Source of the DNA: Bacteroidales bacterium | GTDB lineage: Bacteria; Bacteroidota; Bacteroidia; Bacteroidales; FEN-979 | Length of the DNA stretch: 34,440 nucleotides | Direction: 5' to 3' | Assembly: GCA_028706295.1 (NCBI GenBank) | Contig: JAQWBQ010000003.1 | Coordinates: 1 to 34,440 of the forward strand | Part shown: positions 1-8,760 of the stretch, piece after piece | Layout of the letters: every line of letters begins with the position of its first letter | Position numbering within the stretch: the first letter of the stretch is position 1 | Notes under the pieces: generated by a model | The model's input: the letters and a program-made list of their open reading frames with translations, nothing else | Told to the model about the DNA's origin: nothing | The model's database searches: none | Program-made: the position numbers and the translations under genes

Positions 1-26
1 TCGGGAACAGCAATCAAAAAATTTGT

Positions 27-43
27 AAAACAATAATTGTTTT
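27..43. repeat. Short palindrome in AT-rich leader region
   Basis: Two 8-base arms (AAAACAAT and ATTGTTTT) are exact reverse complements around a single central A. The site lies about 170 bases upstream of the M28 peptidase start. It could be an operator or simply a chance palindrome in AT-rich sequence. No recognisable TAnnTTTG promoter box was found between it and the gene, and the rest of positions 1-211 shows nothing else I can support. Confidence 0.25.
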
Positions 44-211
44 TAAGCAACAATTCGGGAAGGTATTTATGTCTTTGTGCAGAATGTGAACCTTTCTGCC
101 TGTCCGGTGCCCACATTTTCACATTAGGAGCTGTGGATAAAATGTAAATCTAATTCTGCCATAGGTAACATCTTCGTTTGTAACCAAACAAAATTCACCG
201 GTGTAAAACCA

Positions 212-2548
212 ATGAATCGATATAAGTCCCATACGGTTTCCATTATCGGAGTAAAAGAAATACTGTTACTTATTTTTGCTTTACTATCAGCTTTCCCTGC
301 ACTGAAGGCCACCGGGAATTTTGAAAAAAATATCTGTTTCCCGGCTCCTGAATATTTAAGTCGCATCGGATGTGACAGTTCCGCGACTGATTCGATTATT
401 TTGAAATGCATCAATGAATTGAACAGCGACAGCATCGGAAGGTATATTCAAGACTTGCAGGCGATGATAACGCGGTTCAAACTCGCTTCAAATCACAGGG
501 ATGTTGCACTTTGGATCAAAAACAAATTCCAATCGATGGGTTATTTAAATGCGACGCTTGATTCATTTTATGTTATGATACCCTGGCCGGTCAATTCAGG
601 GAATTTCGTTCCATCATGGCAATACAATGTTGTGACGACTCTGACAGGATCCATCAATCCGGAGGTCCTCACAATTTTGGGAGCTCATTACGACGCGGTA
701 TCCAACCACGATCCTTTTGTTTTCGCTCCCGGCGCCGATGATAACGGTTCCGGTGTGGCAGGCCTTTTTGAAATCGCAAGGGTGTTGAAAAAACGCAGCA
801 TCATCCCATCCTCCTCCATCAGGTTTATCTGTTTTGCGGGAGAAGAATATGGAGGGTTTTACTATACACTGGGCAGTTACAAGTATGCTTTTCGTGCCGA
901 CAGTATTAAGGAGAAAATCAGTTTGATGATCAACCTGGATATGATTGGGTATTCGCCCGATTCATCCGCCGGTAAAGTGACTGTTATGCAACAATACGAG
1001 AGTGAATTTGCCGGGAAAATGGCGAAGACCATTACCGAAAAATATACCTCTCTGATTCCTGAATTGACTTATCAAAACACTTTCGAGACGGACAGTTATT
1101 CATTCTGGCTAAACGGATTTGCCGCGGTGTTGTTTTCTGAAAATACGTTCAATCCAAACTGGCACAGTGATTCAGATATCTATCCGAATTGTAATGTTAA
1201 TTATGTTAAAGAGGTTGTAAAGGCAGGGTGCGGCATGGTGATCACCAGCGCTGAATCTCCATCTGCAGTGGATTTCAGGATCAATGATCCCGGAACAGGT
1301 AATTCTCTTGCCATTAGCTGGAAACCAAATCCGGAGAAAAATATTTCTCAATATAAGATCGGTATCGGTAGAAAATCGAATGTTTTTGATACCGTTTATT
1401 ATACGAATGATACATTAATGATTTTCCGCGATTTACATGAGGATAGCGTATATTTCTTTTACATCGTGGCCATCAATGATTCAGGTATCGAAGGTCCTTC
1501 GGTTGAAAAAAGCGACTTCCCTGCCACAATACATCCGGAGCACAGCGTGTTGGTCGTGACGGATTCCCGTGGCGCCTTGCTGCCAACGCCCGATTCGGTG
1601 ATATACAATTACTATGACGGACTTTTTCAAGGATTTGACCACGATCATTACAATGCCTGGGAGCATCAAAAAATATCGCTGAAAGAACTTGGAAACTACA
1701 AAGCAGTTTTCTGGCATATCACGGGTACAAATACCAATCCGACACTATCAAAATACAGAGATGTTGTAGAAAAATATTTAAACCTGGGTGGTAAAATAAT
1801 TTTTTCTCTATTCAATCCGGCAGAGGTACTCGATGCTGACTTTTTATACGATTATCCGTCCGTTTGTGCCCATGACCTTTTTTTGTACAGATATTTGAAA
1901 ATCAACACGGTTTATGGGATTTCAGTATCCATGTTCAACCGTGCAAAGCCTGCCGTCGCTGGTATACCTGAATTGACCTGTGATTCGGGGAAAGTATATC
2001 CTGCATTCGATTATCATCTTCGCGGACTCGTTGAAGCCGTTTTCCCATCAGAAGCGTGTGAAATACTATACAGGTTTGGAACAAATTACGACTCGACCAC
2101 AGCAAATGGAAAACTGAAGAATCAACCGGTAGGAATCGGATATTACAGTAATAATTACGCGATAGTGTTATTGACGTTTCCGCTTTATTATATGGAATTT
2201 GAACCGGCTCGCGCCTTCATCCAAAATACAATGAGACAAAAATTTGAAATCTTTCCCGACGGCATTGATCAGGGTCAGAAAGATTCAACGATCCGCTATT
2301 TTTACAATTATCCAAATCCTTTTACTGTATCGACCCGGCTATTTTTCTCGTTGAGAGGAAAAACAGCCTTTAAACTCGATCTTCTGAGTAATTCGGGGCA
2401 ACACATCACAACATTGGCAAGTGGTTTCGATCGTACCGGTGAGTACACAATGGAAATAAATCAGCTTAAACTTTCACCGGGGGTTTACCTGTGTCGTTTA
2501 AAAACAGATTCTCATATAAAAACGATCAAGCTGATTGTATTTAGGTGA
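212..2548 (+). CDS. Secreted M28 family zinc metallopeptidase with T9SS sorting domain
   Basis: This 778-residue exported protein is a probable di-zinc aminopeptidase. A signal peptide with an LLLIFALLSAFPA core covers about residues 15-33. The M28 fold follows at about 70-345, and every expected metal or catalytic residue is visible: H159 and D161 (GAHYD), bridging D176 (GADDNGSG), catalytic E211 and ligand E212 (AGEEYGG), D243 (NLDMIGY) and H318 (NWHSDSD). A fibronectin-III-like segment lies at about 352-440. A segment at about 440-690 has alternating strand/helix character and could be a ThuA/GATase-like accessory fold, but this is a guess. The last roughly 85 residues (YNYPNPF... to ...IKLIVFR) form a type A Por/T9SS C-terminal domain, so the protein is probably exported through the Sec system and then T9SS. 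Substrate is unknown. The gene is AT-richer than most of its neighbours. Confidence 0.9.
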   Translation: MNRYKSHTVSIIGVKEILLLIFALLSAFPALKATGNFEKNICFPAPEYLSRIGCDSSATDSIILKCINELNSDSIGRYIQDLQAMITRFKLASNHRDVALWIKNKFQSMGYLNATLDSFYVMIPWPVNSGNFVPSWQYNVVTTLTGSINPEVLTILGAHYDAVSNHDPFVFAPGADDNGSGVAGLFEIARVLKKRSIIPSSSIRFICFAGEEYGGFYYTLGSYKYAFRADSIKEKISLMINLDMIGYSPDSSAGKVTVMQQYESEFAGKMAKTITEKYTSLIPELTYQNTFETDSYSFWLNGFAAVLFSENTFNPNWHSDSDIYPNCNVNYVKEVVKAGCGMVITSAESPSAVDFRINDPGTGNSLAISWKPNPEKNISQYKIGIGRKSNVFDTVYYTNDTLMIFRDLHEDSVYFFYIVAINDSGIEGPSVEKSDFPATIHPEHSVLVVTDSRGALLPTPDSVIYNYYDGLFQGFDHDHYNAWEHQKISLKELGNYKAVFWHITGTNTNPTLSKYRDVVEKYLNLGGKIIFSLFNPAEVLDADFLYDYPSVCAHDLFLYRYLKINTVYGISVSMFNRAKPAVAGIPELTCDSGKVYPAFDYHLRGLVEAVFPSEACEILYRFGTNYDSTTANGKLKNQPVGIGYYSNNYAIVLLTFPLYYMEFEPARAFIQNTMRQKFEIFPDGIDQGQKDSTIRYFYNYPNPFTVSTRLFFSLRGKTAFKLDLLSNSGQHITTLASGFDRTGEYTMEINQLKLSPGVYLCRLKTDSHIKTIKLIVFR

Positions 2549-2631
2549 TATTGGTCGCTCATTTTAGCACATAAATCAAGGTGCGAAACCATTAACAAAA
2601 GGAATTTAACAGCAATTAAAATCATTGAGAT

Positions 2632-3111
2632 ATGGATGAAAAAATCATTTGGAGCATTGGTTTTGTGTTGGTTGTAATAATCTTATGTTTGGTAAAACCC
2701 AACATGGGTCGAATTTTTCTCGGAATCTTTTATTTGATAATGGCAATAGCGATTAATATGGTTAATGCCGTTACCAATCCGCAATCTACGGTTCAAATGG
2801 GAGAAGCCTCGCTCCTGGAATTATACAGGAACCTGTTTTCAGAAATTGTATCAAAGGCTCCTGCATTTTTTATTTTGGTAATAGCATTATTCGAGCTGAT
2901 CATGGGATTATTGATTCTTACTAAGCATAAGAAAGTAAAAGTCGGGCTCATTGGAACATCAATCTTTTTAATTCTCATAACTCCATTTGGGTATATTCAA
3001 TTACCCTGGCTGGGAATTGCTGCCATACAGTTTTATTTGTTGCGAAAAGATTTTGATAAGACCTTTATTGAAATTGTGGCTTCTGTTTTCAGGAGATCAA
3101 AAACCCATTAA
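2632..3111 (+). CDS. Hypothetical small integral membrane protein
   Basis: This 159-residue protein has about four hydrophobic segments (roughly residues 7-21, 27-46, 75-97 and 103-140) and a basic C-terminus ending RRSKTH. I recognise no family motif and no catalytic residues. The ATG at 2632 gives a sensible N-terminus (MDEKIIWSIGF). It lies 83 bases after the M28 peptidase on the same strand, but I see no clear operon link. The base composition is AT-rich, like the preceding gene. It resembles the many small uncharacterised four-TM proteins of Bacteroidota, and no function should be assigned. Confidence 0.7.
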   Translation: MDEKIIWSIGFVLVVIILCLVKPNMGRIFLGIFYLIMAIAINMVNAVTNPQSTVQMGEASLLELYRNLFSEIVSKAPAFFILVIALFELIMGLLILTKHKKVKVGLIGTSIFLILITPFGYIQLPWLGIAAIQFYLLRKDFDKTFIEIVASVFRRSKTH

Positions 3112-3347
3112 TTTCACACCACACTGAAGGAATGAATCCAGCCTTCGGCGGTCAAACCTGGAATAACATTCCATGAAATTTCCATTAGAACCATGTTCAT
3201 CCAAATCGTGAATGATCATAATGGATATTCCATTTGACCAATGACATGTAAATTATTAACACATGAAATTGTTTCATTAATCGCCGTATGCCTGTTGTAG
3301 GATCATATAAATATCAGAAAGTCAGTACTTTTTGAGGGGATTTGCAT

Positions 3348-3355
3348 TATCTTTG
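3348..3355 (+). promoter_or_regulatory. Bacteroidota -7 box (TATCTTTG)
   Basis: The sequence matches TAnnTTTG and lies 13 bases before the ATG at 3369. A transcript starting about 7 bases after the box would begin near 3362, which rules out the in-frame TTG at 3342 as start. No TTTG was found at the usual 17-23 base spacing upstream, so only the -7 element is supported. Confidence 0.5.
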
Positions 3356-3368
3356 TGAAAAGATGTGT

Positions 3369-6182
3369 ATGAAAACAGTAATCTGGGCTTTGTTCCTCGC
3401 GGGAGTAGTGGGGATCGTGATTCATTATTCCAGACCGGGTGAACCTTCGACCGTTGCAACGGTAAAAAGTCAGCCAAAGAAAATGCCGGTGAGCCGGTTC
3501 ATGGCCATGCTTGCCGATCACAATTTCAACATGCAGCACGACCCGCGTACCGGGGTCATTCCACCCGGGATCAGGTCGCGTGAACTCAGTTTTGTCTCGG
3601 GAATGCCACTCGCGGGTGAAGGTGATGGGCAACCCTGGGTATGGCGCGGACCGGTGAACATTGGCGGGAGGATGTTGTGCATTGCCGTCGATGTGGCCGA
3701 TGAAAATCATCTTTTAGCCGGAAGCGCCTCAGGCGGTATGTGGGAATCGGACGATCAGGGGCAACACTGGCATAAAACGACCTCCCCCGATGCCGAACAG
3801 AGCGCTACATGCCTTGTCCAGGATACCCGTTCCGGGAAGCAGCACATCTGGTATTACGGAACCGGTGAACTGCTCAGCACAACCAATCGCAATATAAGTA
3901 CCAATGCCCGTACTGTGGGAATCGGGAATGGAATATTCAAATCGACCGATCATGGTGCGACGTGGCAGCCCCTGAAGGCTACCCAGGTGGGCACACCGGC
4001 CGTTCTTACCGAAATTTTCCAGGGAATCTGGCGATTGGTGACAGATCCGGTAACGATGGACAAGGATATTGTTTATGCTGCCTGTTATGGAGCCATCATG
4101 CGCTCTGACGACGGGGGAGCAACCTGGAATGTGGTACTGGGCGATCTGGCCAATAAGTCTTATTGCACAGACCTTGCGATAACCCCGACTGGCGTTTTAT
4201 ACGCTGCCCTAAGCAGTTTTTGTTTTTCTGTGGAACCTCCCTTAAAAGCCGGGATTTGGCGGTCGACCGACGGTATCAACTGGGTGAAGATAACACCCGA
4301 CGGATTTCCGACCGACAACCGGGTCACACGGCTTTCCCTGGCCCCATCCAACGAAAATATCCTGTACGTTTTTACCGAATCGCAGCATCCCGATTTAAAC
4401 CCCTTCAACGGCTACACCAATTCTATCAATACCTTTTGGAAGATGACATGGAACCCGAAAGCGGCATCGCCCGTATGGGAAAACCGTACACGGGGGATCC
4501 CGGGGCACGGGAGCGGCAGCATCAATGATTGGCCTTTTTCATTTGTCGTTTATGGTGGATATACCTTCACCATGGCGGTTAAACCCGACGATGAAAACGT
4601 GGTTTTTCTCGGTGGAATGTGCCTTTACCGTTCCGAAAACGGGTTTGCCGACAGCCTGCACTCCACTTATGCCGGCGGTTATCCGTACGACATGGATTCG
4701 GTTTTTCAGCTCCACCCTGATCAGCACGGAATGGCATTTTTGCCTTCCGATGCGTCGGTGATGTTCATTTCGAACGATGGTGGAATTAGCCGGACCGACA
4801 ACTGTATGGCCGACAGCTCCGGAATGATCTGGAATCGGCTTAACAACCAGCTTACTACCACGCAGTTCTACAGTGTGGCCATTGACCATGGTGCGGTCAC
4901 GGACGACTGGATTCTCGGGGGATTACAGGACAATAACTGGTACTATACGATAAAAGATGATCCGGGCGCCTTCTGGTTCGACATTGATATCTGTTATGAC
5001 GGATTTGCCACAGCAGTAGCGCGACATTGGGAATATTGCGTTATATCTGCCTACAGCGGCAATATCTGGACCTCGCGATTCAACGCCGCCATGCATACGA
5101 TGGATATTTTTCCGCAGTTACCCGACACCCTGTTGAAATATTATGATCCGGTTATGGGGAGTAACACCCTGTTCCCGTTTTACCAGAATTTTGCACTGGA
5201 TCCGGTATCGAACGAGACATTTTACCTCCCGACAGTTTCTGGAATATGGAGAAAAGACAATATGAAAGCGGCTGCATACGATACCGGATTGAGAAATGCT
5301 GGATGGAACCATCTGACCCGGGTCGATGTGGGATCGGCGTGTGAGCTGAGTTACCTTTCCGTATCGGTATTCCCTCCCAACAGGTTGTATTACGGGACCA
5401 GTACAGGCAAGCTTTTCCGCCTTGATCAGGCCAATACCGGCGATCCGGATCCCATTGAAGTTACCGGTGCAGATTTCCCGGATAATGCATTCGTGGCATA
5501 CATCGACATTGATCCTGAAAATGCCGATCGTGTGCTGGTCGTCTTCTCCAATTACGGAGTGAAAAGCCTTTTTTCAACGACCGACGGCGGGATGACCTGG
5601 CGGTCGGTTGCCGGCAACCTGGAAGAGCATCCCGATGGTACCGGATCAGGACCATCGGTCAGGTGTGTCAGAAAACTCTCGCGGGAAGGACATACCATCT
5701 ATTTTGCCGGAACTTCATGCGGGCTTTTTTCAACCCGGGAGCTCAAGGGTGATTCGACGGTTTGGGTCCGGGAAGGCGTCACCACCATCGGAACTGTGTT
5801 GGTCGATGATATTGATGTTCGCATGACCGATGGTTTCATTGCGATTGGCACTCACGGAAATGGTGTTTACAGCGCCCTCTTTAATCCTGCAGCAGGGATC
5901 AGCAATCAGAATGGTTCTCCGCTTGCTTCAGGTCTGCGCGTGCTGCCAAATCCCTTAACAGATCAGGCTATGGTAGAGGTTATGCATCACGGGTCGGGCG
6001 TTATGAATCTGATCCTTTATAACCAGGCTGGTGAAAAGGTAAGAAGCTGGTCTGAAACCGCCTTTCAACCGGGTCGCCGCACCATCCGGTTATCCCTTGG
6101 ATCCCTCTTACCGGGAACCTACTACCTTGTTGCTTCTGAAGGTAAAAGCAGTCGTTCGGCGAAGGTGATCAAAGTGCGGTGA
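3369..6182 (+). CDS. Secreted BNR-repeat/sortilin-like beta-propeller protein with T9SS sorting domain
   Basis: The 937-residue product starts with a hydrophobic export segment (MKTVIWALFLAGVVGIVIHYS). The body carries Asp-box/BNR turns of the form S-x-D-x-G-x-x-W: SDDQGQHW 127-134, STDHGATW 192-199, SDDGGATW 246-253, STDGINW 299-305 and STTDGGMTW 736-744. This is typical of VPS10/sortilin-like or exo-sialidase-like propellers. The last roughly 85 residues (LRVLPNPLTDQ... to ...SAKVIKVR) are a type A T9SS C-terminal domain. Propellers of this kind bind glycans or proteins or act as glycosidases. I see no convincing sialidase active site, so I call it a binding or unknown-function propeller. 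The start at 3369 (or 3363) is preferred over the upstream TTG because of the adjacent -7 box. The 3' end overlaps the convergent SprT-like gene by 14 bases. Confidence 0.85.
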   Translation: MKTVIWALFLAGVVGIVIHYSRPGEPSTVATVKSQPKKMPVSRFMAMLADHNFNMQHDPRTGVIPPGIRSRELSFVSGMPLAGEGDGQPWVWRGPVNIGGRMLCIAVDVADENHLLAGSASGGMWESDDQGQHWHKTTSPDAEQSATCLVQDTRSGKQHIWYYGTGELLSTTNRNISTNARTVGIGNGIFKSTDHGATWQPLKATQVGTPAVLTEIFQGIWRLVTDPVTMDKDIVYAACYGAIMRSDDGGATWNVVLGDLANKSYCTDLAITPTGVLYAALSSFCFSVEPPLKAGIWRSTDGINWVKITPDGFPTDNRVTRLSLAPSNENILYVFTESQHPDLNPFNGYTNSINTFWKMTWNPKAASPVWENRTRGIPGHGSGSINDWPFSFVVYGGYTFTMAVKPDDENVVFLGGMCLYRSENGFADSLHSTYAGGYPYDMDSVFQLHPDQHGMAFLPSDASVMFISNDGGISRTDNCMADSSGMIWNRLNNQLTTTQFYSVAIDHGAVTDDWILGGLQDNNWYYTIKDDPGAFWFDIDICYDGFATAVARHWEYCVISAYSGNIWTSRFNAAMHTMDIFPQLPDTLLKYYDPVMGSNTLFPFYQNFALDPVSNETFYLPTVSGIWRKDNMKAAAYDTGLRNAGWNHLTRVDVGSACELSYLSVSVFPPNRLYYGTSTGKLFRLDQANTGDPDPIEVTGADFPDNAFVAYIDIDPENADRVLVVFSNYGVKSLFSTTDGGMTWRSVAGNLEEHPDGTGSGPSVRCVRKLSREGHTIYFAGTSCGLFSTRELKGDSTVWVREGVTTIGTVLVDDIDVRMTDGFIAIGTHGNGVYSALFNPAAGISNQNGSPLASGLRVLPNPLTDQAMVEVMHHGSGVMNLILYNQAGEKVRSWSETAFQPGRRTIRLSLGSLLPGTYYLVASEGKSSRSAKVIKVR

Positions 6183-6864
6183 CCCGGGCGCCGGCATTGA
6201 CCAGGTATACCCGGTCGGTCGACAGGCAAACACAGCGATAGCGGGTCCGTAGTTTCTCCTTTTTCCGGAACGTCCTTTTTCCATGGAGGGTGAACAAACT
6301 GTCGTAGGGCAGGTCATCAAGCCGTATGGTATGATCGGGCGGATCATAGTTTCTGAGCGCCACTGAAAGCCTGTGATCGACAGCGAAGGATGCCCTGGGA
6401 TTATCAAGAAAGGAGGTTAGGACCTGAAAGAGGTCCACCGGAAAGACTCCGGTGGCAAGAAAGGGACGCATCATATTCCGGAACCGGGCTTTCCACTCTT
6501 TGCCGTGCGGCAAGGGCCGCGACCGTCGACGAAGGCTAAAGCGCCGGGAATTGCTCATGTGGTCACTCCATACCGCATGATGAGCCAATTCATGGATGAG
6601 GGTAATCAGGAAGGCATAGGGGTTCAGATTTCCGTTCACCGTGATACGGGCTGGATTGCCCCGGTGGGATGCCCTGAAATCGCCTGATTTCGAAATCCGG
6701 TTTCGGGCAATGAGGATCTGTACCGGGTCTGTGTTCAACAGGTATTCCACCCGTTCAAAGGCAAGCGGTGGAAGATATTCTTTGAGGAAAGACCAATCTT
6801 CGTTTGAGACTCGGGAATCCGCAAGGTGATCGGTGAAAATACCTGAAAACAGAGACAGTTGCAC
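6169..6864 (-). CDS. SprT-like zinc metalloprotease-fold protein
   Basis: This 231-residue protein contains HELAHH (residues 91-96) and a downstream H120-GKEW motif. Together these give the three zinc ligands (H91, H95, H120) and catalytic E92 of the SprT-like family. The hydrophobic helix before the motif (FLITLI) and the basic stretch 107-117 fit the family. SprT-like proteins are related to the DNA-protein crosslink protease SPRTN, but the role in Bacteroidota is not established. The only plausible initiator is GTG at 6864, since the next ATG is past the active site. It lies 15 bases after the small lipoprotein gene, in the same frame behind its stop, so the two are probably cotranscribed. 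The end overlaps the convergent propeller gene. Confidence 0.82.
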   Translation of the reverse strand: MQLSLFSGIFTDHLADSRVSNEDWSFLKEYLPPLAFERVEYLLNTDPVQILIARNRISKSGDFRASHRGNPARITVNGNLNPYAFLITLIHELAHHAVWSDHMSNSRRFSLRRRSRPLPHGKEWKARFRNMMRPFLATGVFPVDLFQVLTSFLDNPRASFAVDHRLSVALRNYDPPDHTIRLDDLPYDSLFTLHGKRTFRKKEKLRTRYRCVCLSTDRVYLVNAGARVTAL

Positions 6865-6879
6865 GGGGAGTGACAGAAT

Positions 6880-7029
6880 TTATTTGAATTTTGGGCAATC
6901 ACAATTTTTCGGGTGCCGGCTTCCCCGGTAAGCCTGATTCGTTGAACTGCAGGAAGCGGCGATAAGGGTAAGGTATAACAACACCAATGCAACCGAAATA
7001 AAATCACGAAACCAACTTCGTTTTAACAT
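6880..7029 (-). CDS. Small Cys-containing lipoprotein (49 aa)
   Basis: The ATG at 7029 gives MLKRSWFRDF followed by a hydrophobic core and a lipobox-like IAASC, with lipidation predicted at C27. The 22-residue mature peptide ends NCDCPKFK. Similar tiny lipoproteins ending in a C-x-C-P-K/A-F tail occur in Bacteroidota, to my recollection, but I know of no function. The open frame extends upstream to a GTG at 7110, but that would bury the signal sequence, so the internal ATG is chosen. A -7 box at 7135-7142 on this strand could drive this gene together with the SprT-like gene. Confidence 0.6.
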   Translation of the reverse strand: MLKRSWFRDFISVALVLLYLTLIAASCSSTNQAYRGSRHPKNCDCPKFK

Positions 7030-7134
7030 ATTCACCGATTTAGGATACAGATGCCGGGCTTTAAACGCATTGATTTCCGCACCAAAAATGCGCATGTTCG
7101 CACCGAACACCTTGATCTACTGTTACGGATCAGG

Positions 7135-7142
7135 CAAAAGTA
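7135..7142 (-). promoter_or_regulatory. Bacteroidota -7 box (TACTTTTG on minus strand)
   Basis: This matches TAnnTTTG on the minus strand, about 105 bases upstream of the lipoprotein ATG, inside the 229-base gap between this gene and divergent mlaE. No good -33 TTTG is visible at standard spacing. The implied leader is about 100 bases. Confidence 0.4.
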
Positions 7143-7258
7143 CGATAAAATTGAACAGTTTACCCGATGATTGGCTTGCCTGCCAGACCCGGATCAGAAA
7201 TCTTATGATTTTAAAACGTCAATTCTCCGGAATTTGGTATTTTAGCAAAAAACATTAT

Positions 7259-8002
7259 ATGCTGAAGGTTTTTTCCAATATCGGGAGTTATGTAATGTTG
7301 ATGCAGAAGGTCTTCAGCCGCCCGCAGAAAAGACAGATCTTCTGGAAACAACTCATCCATGAGATCAACAGCTTAGGGCTGGAATCCCTCGGCATTGTTG
7401 CATTCATATCGGTTTTCATGGGCGCGGTGGTGGCCATTCAGACAGCCTATAACATCGACAGCCCGCTGATTCCCATGTCAATGGTAGGGTTCACGACCCG
7501 CCAGTCAGTTATCCTCGAATTTTCTCCAACCGTGATCAGTCTGATATTGGCCGGGAAAGTCGGATCGCGGATTGCATCTGAAATTGGTACCATGCGGGTG
7601 ACCGAGCAGATTGACGCCCTCGAGATCATGGGTGTCAATTCGGCGAATTACCTGATTTTTCCAAAGATCACGGCTTCTGTTCTGATCAACCCGGTTCTCA
7701 TCGTTTTCAGCATGTGGCTTGGTATCCTGGGCGGTTGGTTTGCCATGTCGGCTTCGGGACTTGTTTCGACCAACGATTTCATTGAAGGCATCCGGATCGA
7801 TTTTGAAGGCTATACCATTTTTTATGCCCTTACCAAGACGGTTTTTTTCGCATTTATTATCTCCTCCATTTCGGGTTTCTTCGGATATATGACCAACGGA
7901 GGGGCGCTTGAAGTGGGGCAGGCGAGTACCAAGGCAGTCGTTTTCAGCAGCATCACCATCATCCTGTTCAACCTGGTGCTTACGCAACTTTTACTGACAT
8001 GA
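7259..8002 (+). CDS. mlaE: MlaE/YrbE-family ABC transporter permease
   Basis: From the ATG at 7259 the product is 247 residues (MLKVFSNIGSYV...), close to the usual size of about 245-260 residues for MlaE permeases. The family core is recognisable: a membrane-entry segment with FISVFMGAVVAIQ, then AGKVGSRIASEIGTMRVTEQIDALEIMGVN, then several long hydrophobic helices and the terminal LVLTQLLL. MlaE forms the inner-membrane channel of the Mla/MCE phospholipid transporter, partnered by the ATPase MlaF. The stop overlaps the mlaF start (ATGA), so translation is coupled. The frame is open back to 7070, but the extra 63 residues are polar, low in family resemblance and overlap the presumed promoter region, so they are not included. 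Confidence 0.9.
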   Translation: MLKVFSNIGSYVMLMQKVFSRPQKRQIFWKQLIHEINSLGLESLGIVAFISVFMGAVVAIQTAYNIDSPLIPMSMVGFTTRQSVILEFSPTVISLILAGKVGSRIASEIGTMRVTEQIDALEIMGVNSANYLIFPKITASVLINPVLIVFSMWLGILGGWFAMSASGLVSTNDFIEGIRIDFEGYTIFYALTKTVFFAFIISSISGFFGYMTNGGALEVGQASTKAVVFSSITIILFNLVLTQLLLT

Positions 8003-8745
8003 TCGAAGGACGAAATATCAGTAAGAAATTCGGCGATCATCAGGTTCTGAAACGGGTGAGTTGTTCGTTTGAGAAAGGGAAGACCAACCTGATCATCGGG
8101 CAGAGCGGTTCAGGGAAGACCGTACTTATGAAATGTCTGGTAGGCCTGTTTGAAGTCGATGAAGGGATGGTTGTGTATGACGACCGGAATTTCACGCAGA
8201 TGAATTTTGAGGCACGCAAGAAACTCCGCCAGGAGATTGGCATGTTGTTCCAGGGCGGAGCCCTCTTCGATTCGATGAATGTGGAGCAAAATGTAATGTT
8301 CCCTCTGAACATGTTCACTTCGAGACCGGAAGATGAAAAACTTGACCGGGTTAATTTTGTACTGAACCGTGTTAACCTTGAAAATGTCAACAAACTGATG
8401 CCTTCGGAACTCAGCGGCGGAATGCGCAAAAGGGTTGCGATTGCCAGAGCCATCGCAATGAATCCCCAGTACCTTTTTTGTGACGAGCCCAATTCCGGAC
8501 TGGATCCTCAGACATCCGGAGTCATCGACCACCTGATCCAGGAGATCACCCAGGAGTACAATATTACGACCATCGTCAACACCCACGACATGAATTCGGT
8601 TCTCAGTATCGGCGACAGCGTGGTTTTTATTTATCAGGGGGAGTTATGGTGGCAGGGCGATAAATCAACCATTCTTCATACGGATAATCAGAAACTCAAT
8701 GATTTTGTTTTCGGAACCGAGCTAACGTCCAGATTGAAAAAGTAA
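7999..8745 (+). CDS. mlaF: MlaF-like ABC transporter ATP-binding protein
   Basis: This 248-residue ATPase has Walker A GQSGSGKT (34-41), Q-loop FQGG (84-87), signature LSGGM (138-142) followed by RKRVAIARA, Walker B YLFCDEP (158-164) and the switch His in NTHDM (H196). LSGGMRKRVAIARA and DEPNSGLDP are typical of the MlaF subgroup that energises phospholipid movement between inner and outer membranes. Its start overlaps the mlaE stop by four bases. No MCE-domain gene (mlaD) follows; the next gene is cvpA-like, 15 bases downstream. The MCE partner must therefore be encoded elsewhere, if it exists. Confidence 0.92.
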   Translation: MIEGRNISKKFGDHQVLKRVSCSFEKGKTNLIIGQSGSGKTVLMKCLVGLFEVDEGMVVYDDRNFTQMNFEARKKLRQEIGMLFQGGALFDSMNVEQNVMFPLNMFTSRPEDEKLDRVNFVLNRVNLENVNKLMPSELSGGMRKRVAIARAIAMNPQYLFCDEPNSGLDPQTSGVIDHLIQEITQEYNITTIVNTHDMNSVLSIGDSVVFIYQGELWWQGDKSTILHTDNQKLNDFVFGTELTSRLKK

Positions 8746-8760
8746 ACACGATTCACAAAG

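Noticed and set aside
3121-3145. GAAGG/CCTTC inverted repeat after the small membrane protein gene
   Set aside because: Five-base arms with an 11-base loop are expected by chance; no T-run follows.
7070-7258. 63-residue N-terminal extension of MlaE
   Set aside because: MlaE normally begins close to residue 64 of this frame; the extension is polar, not family-like and occupies the divergent promoter region.
7505-7987. Minus-strand open frame of 160 codons inside mlaE
   Set aside because: It is antisense to a strongly conserved permease, rich in charged residues with no family resemblance, and explained by codon bias of the plus-strand gene.
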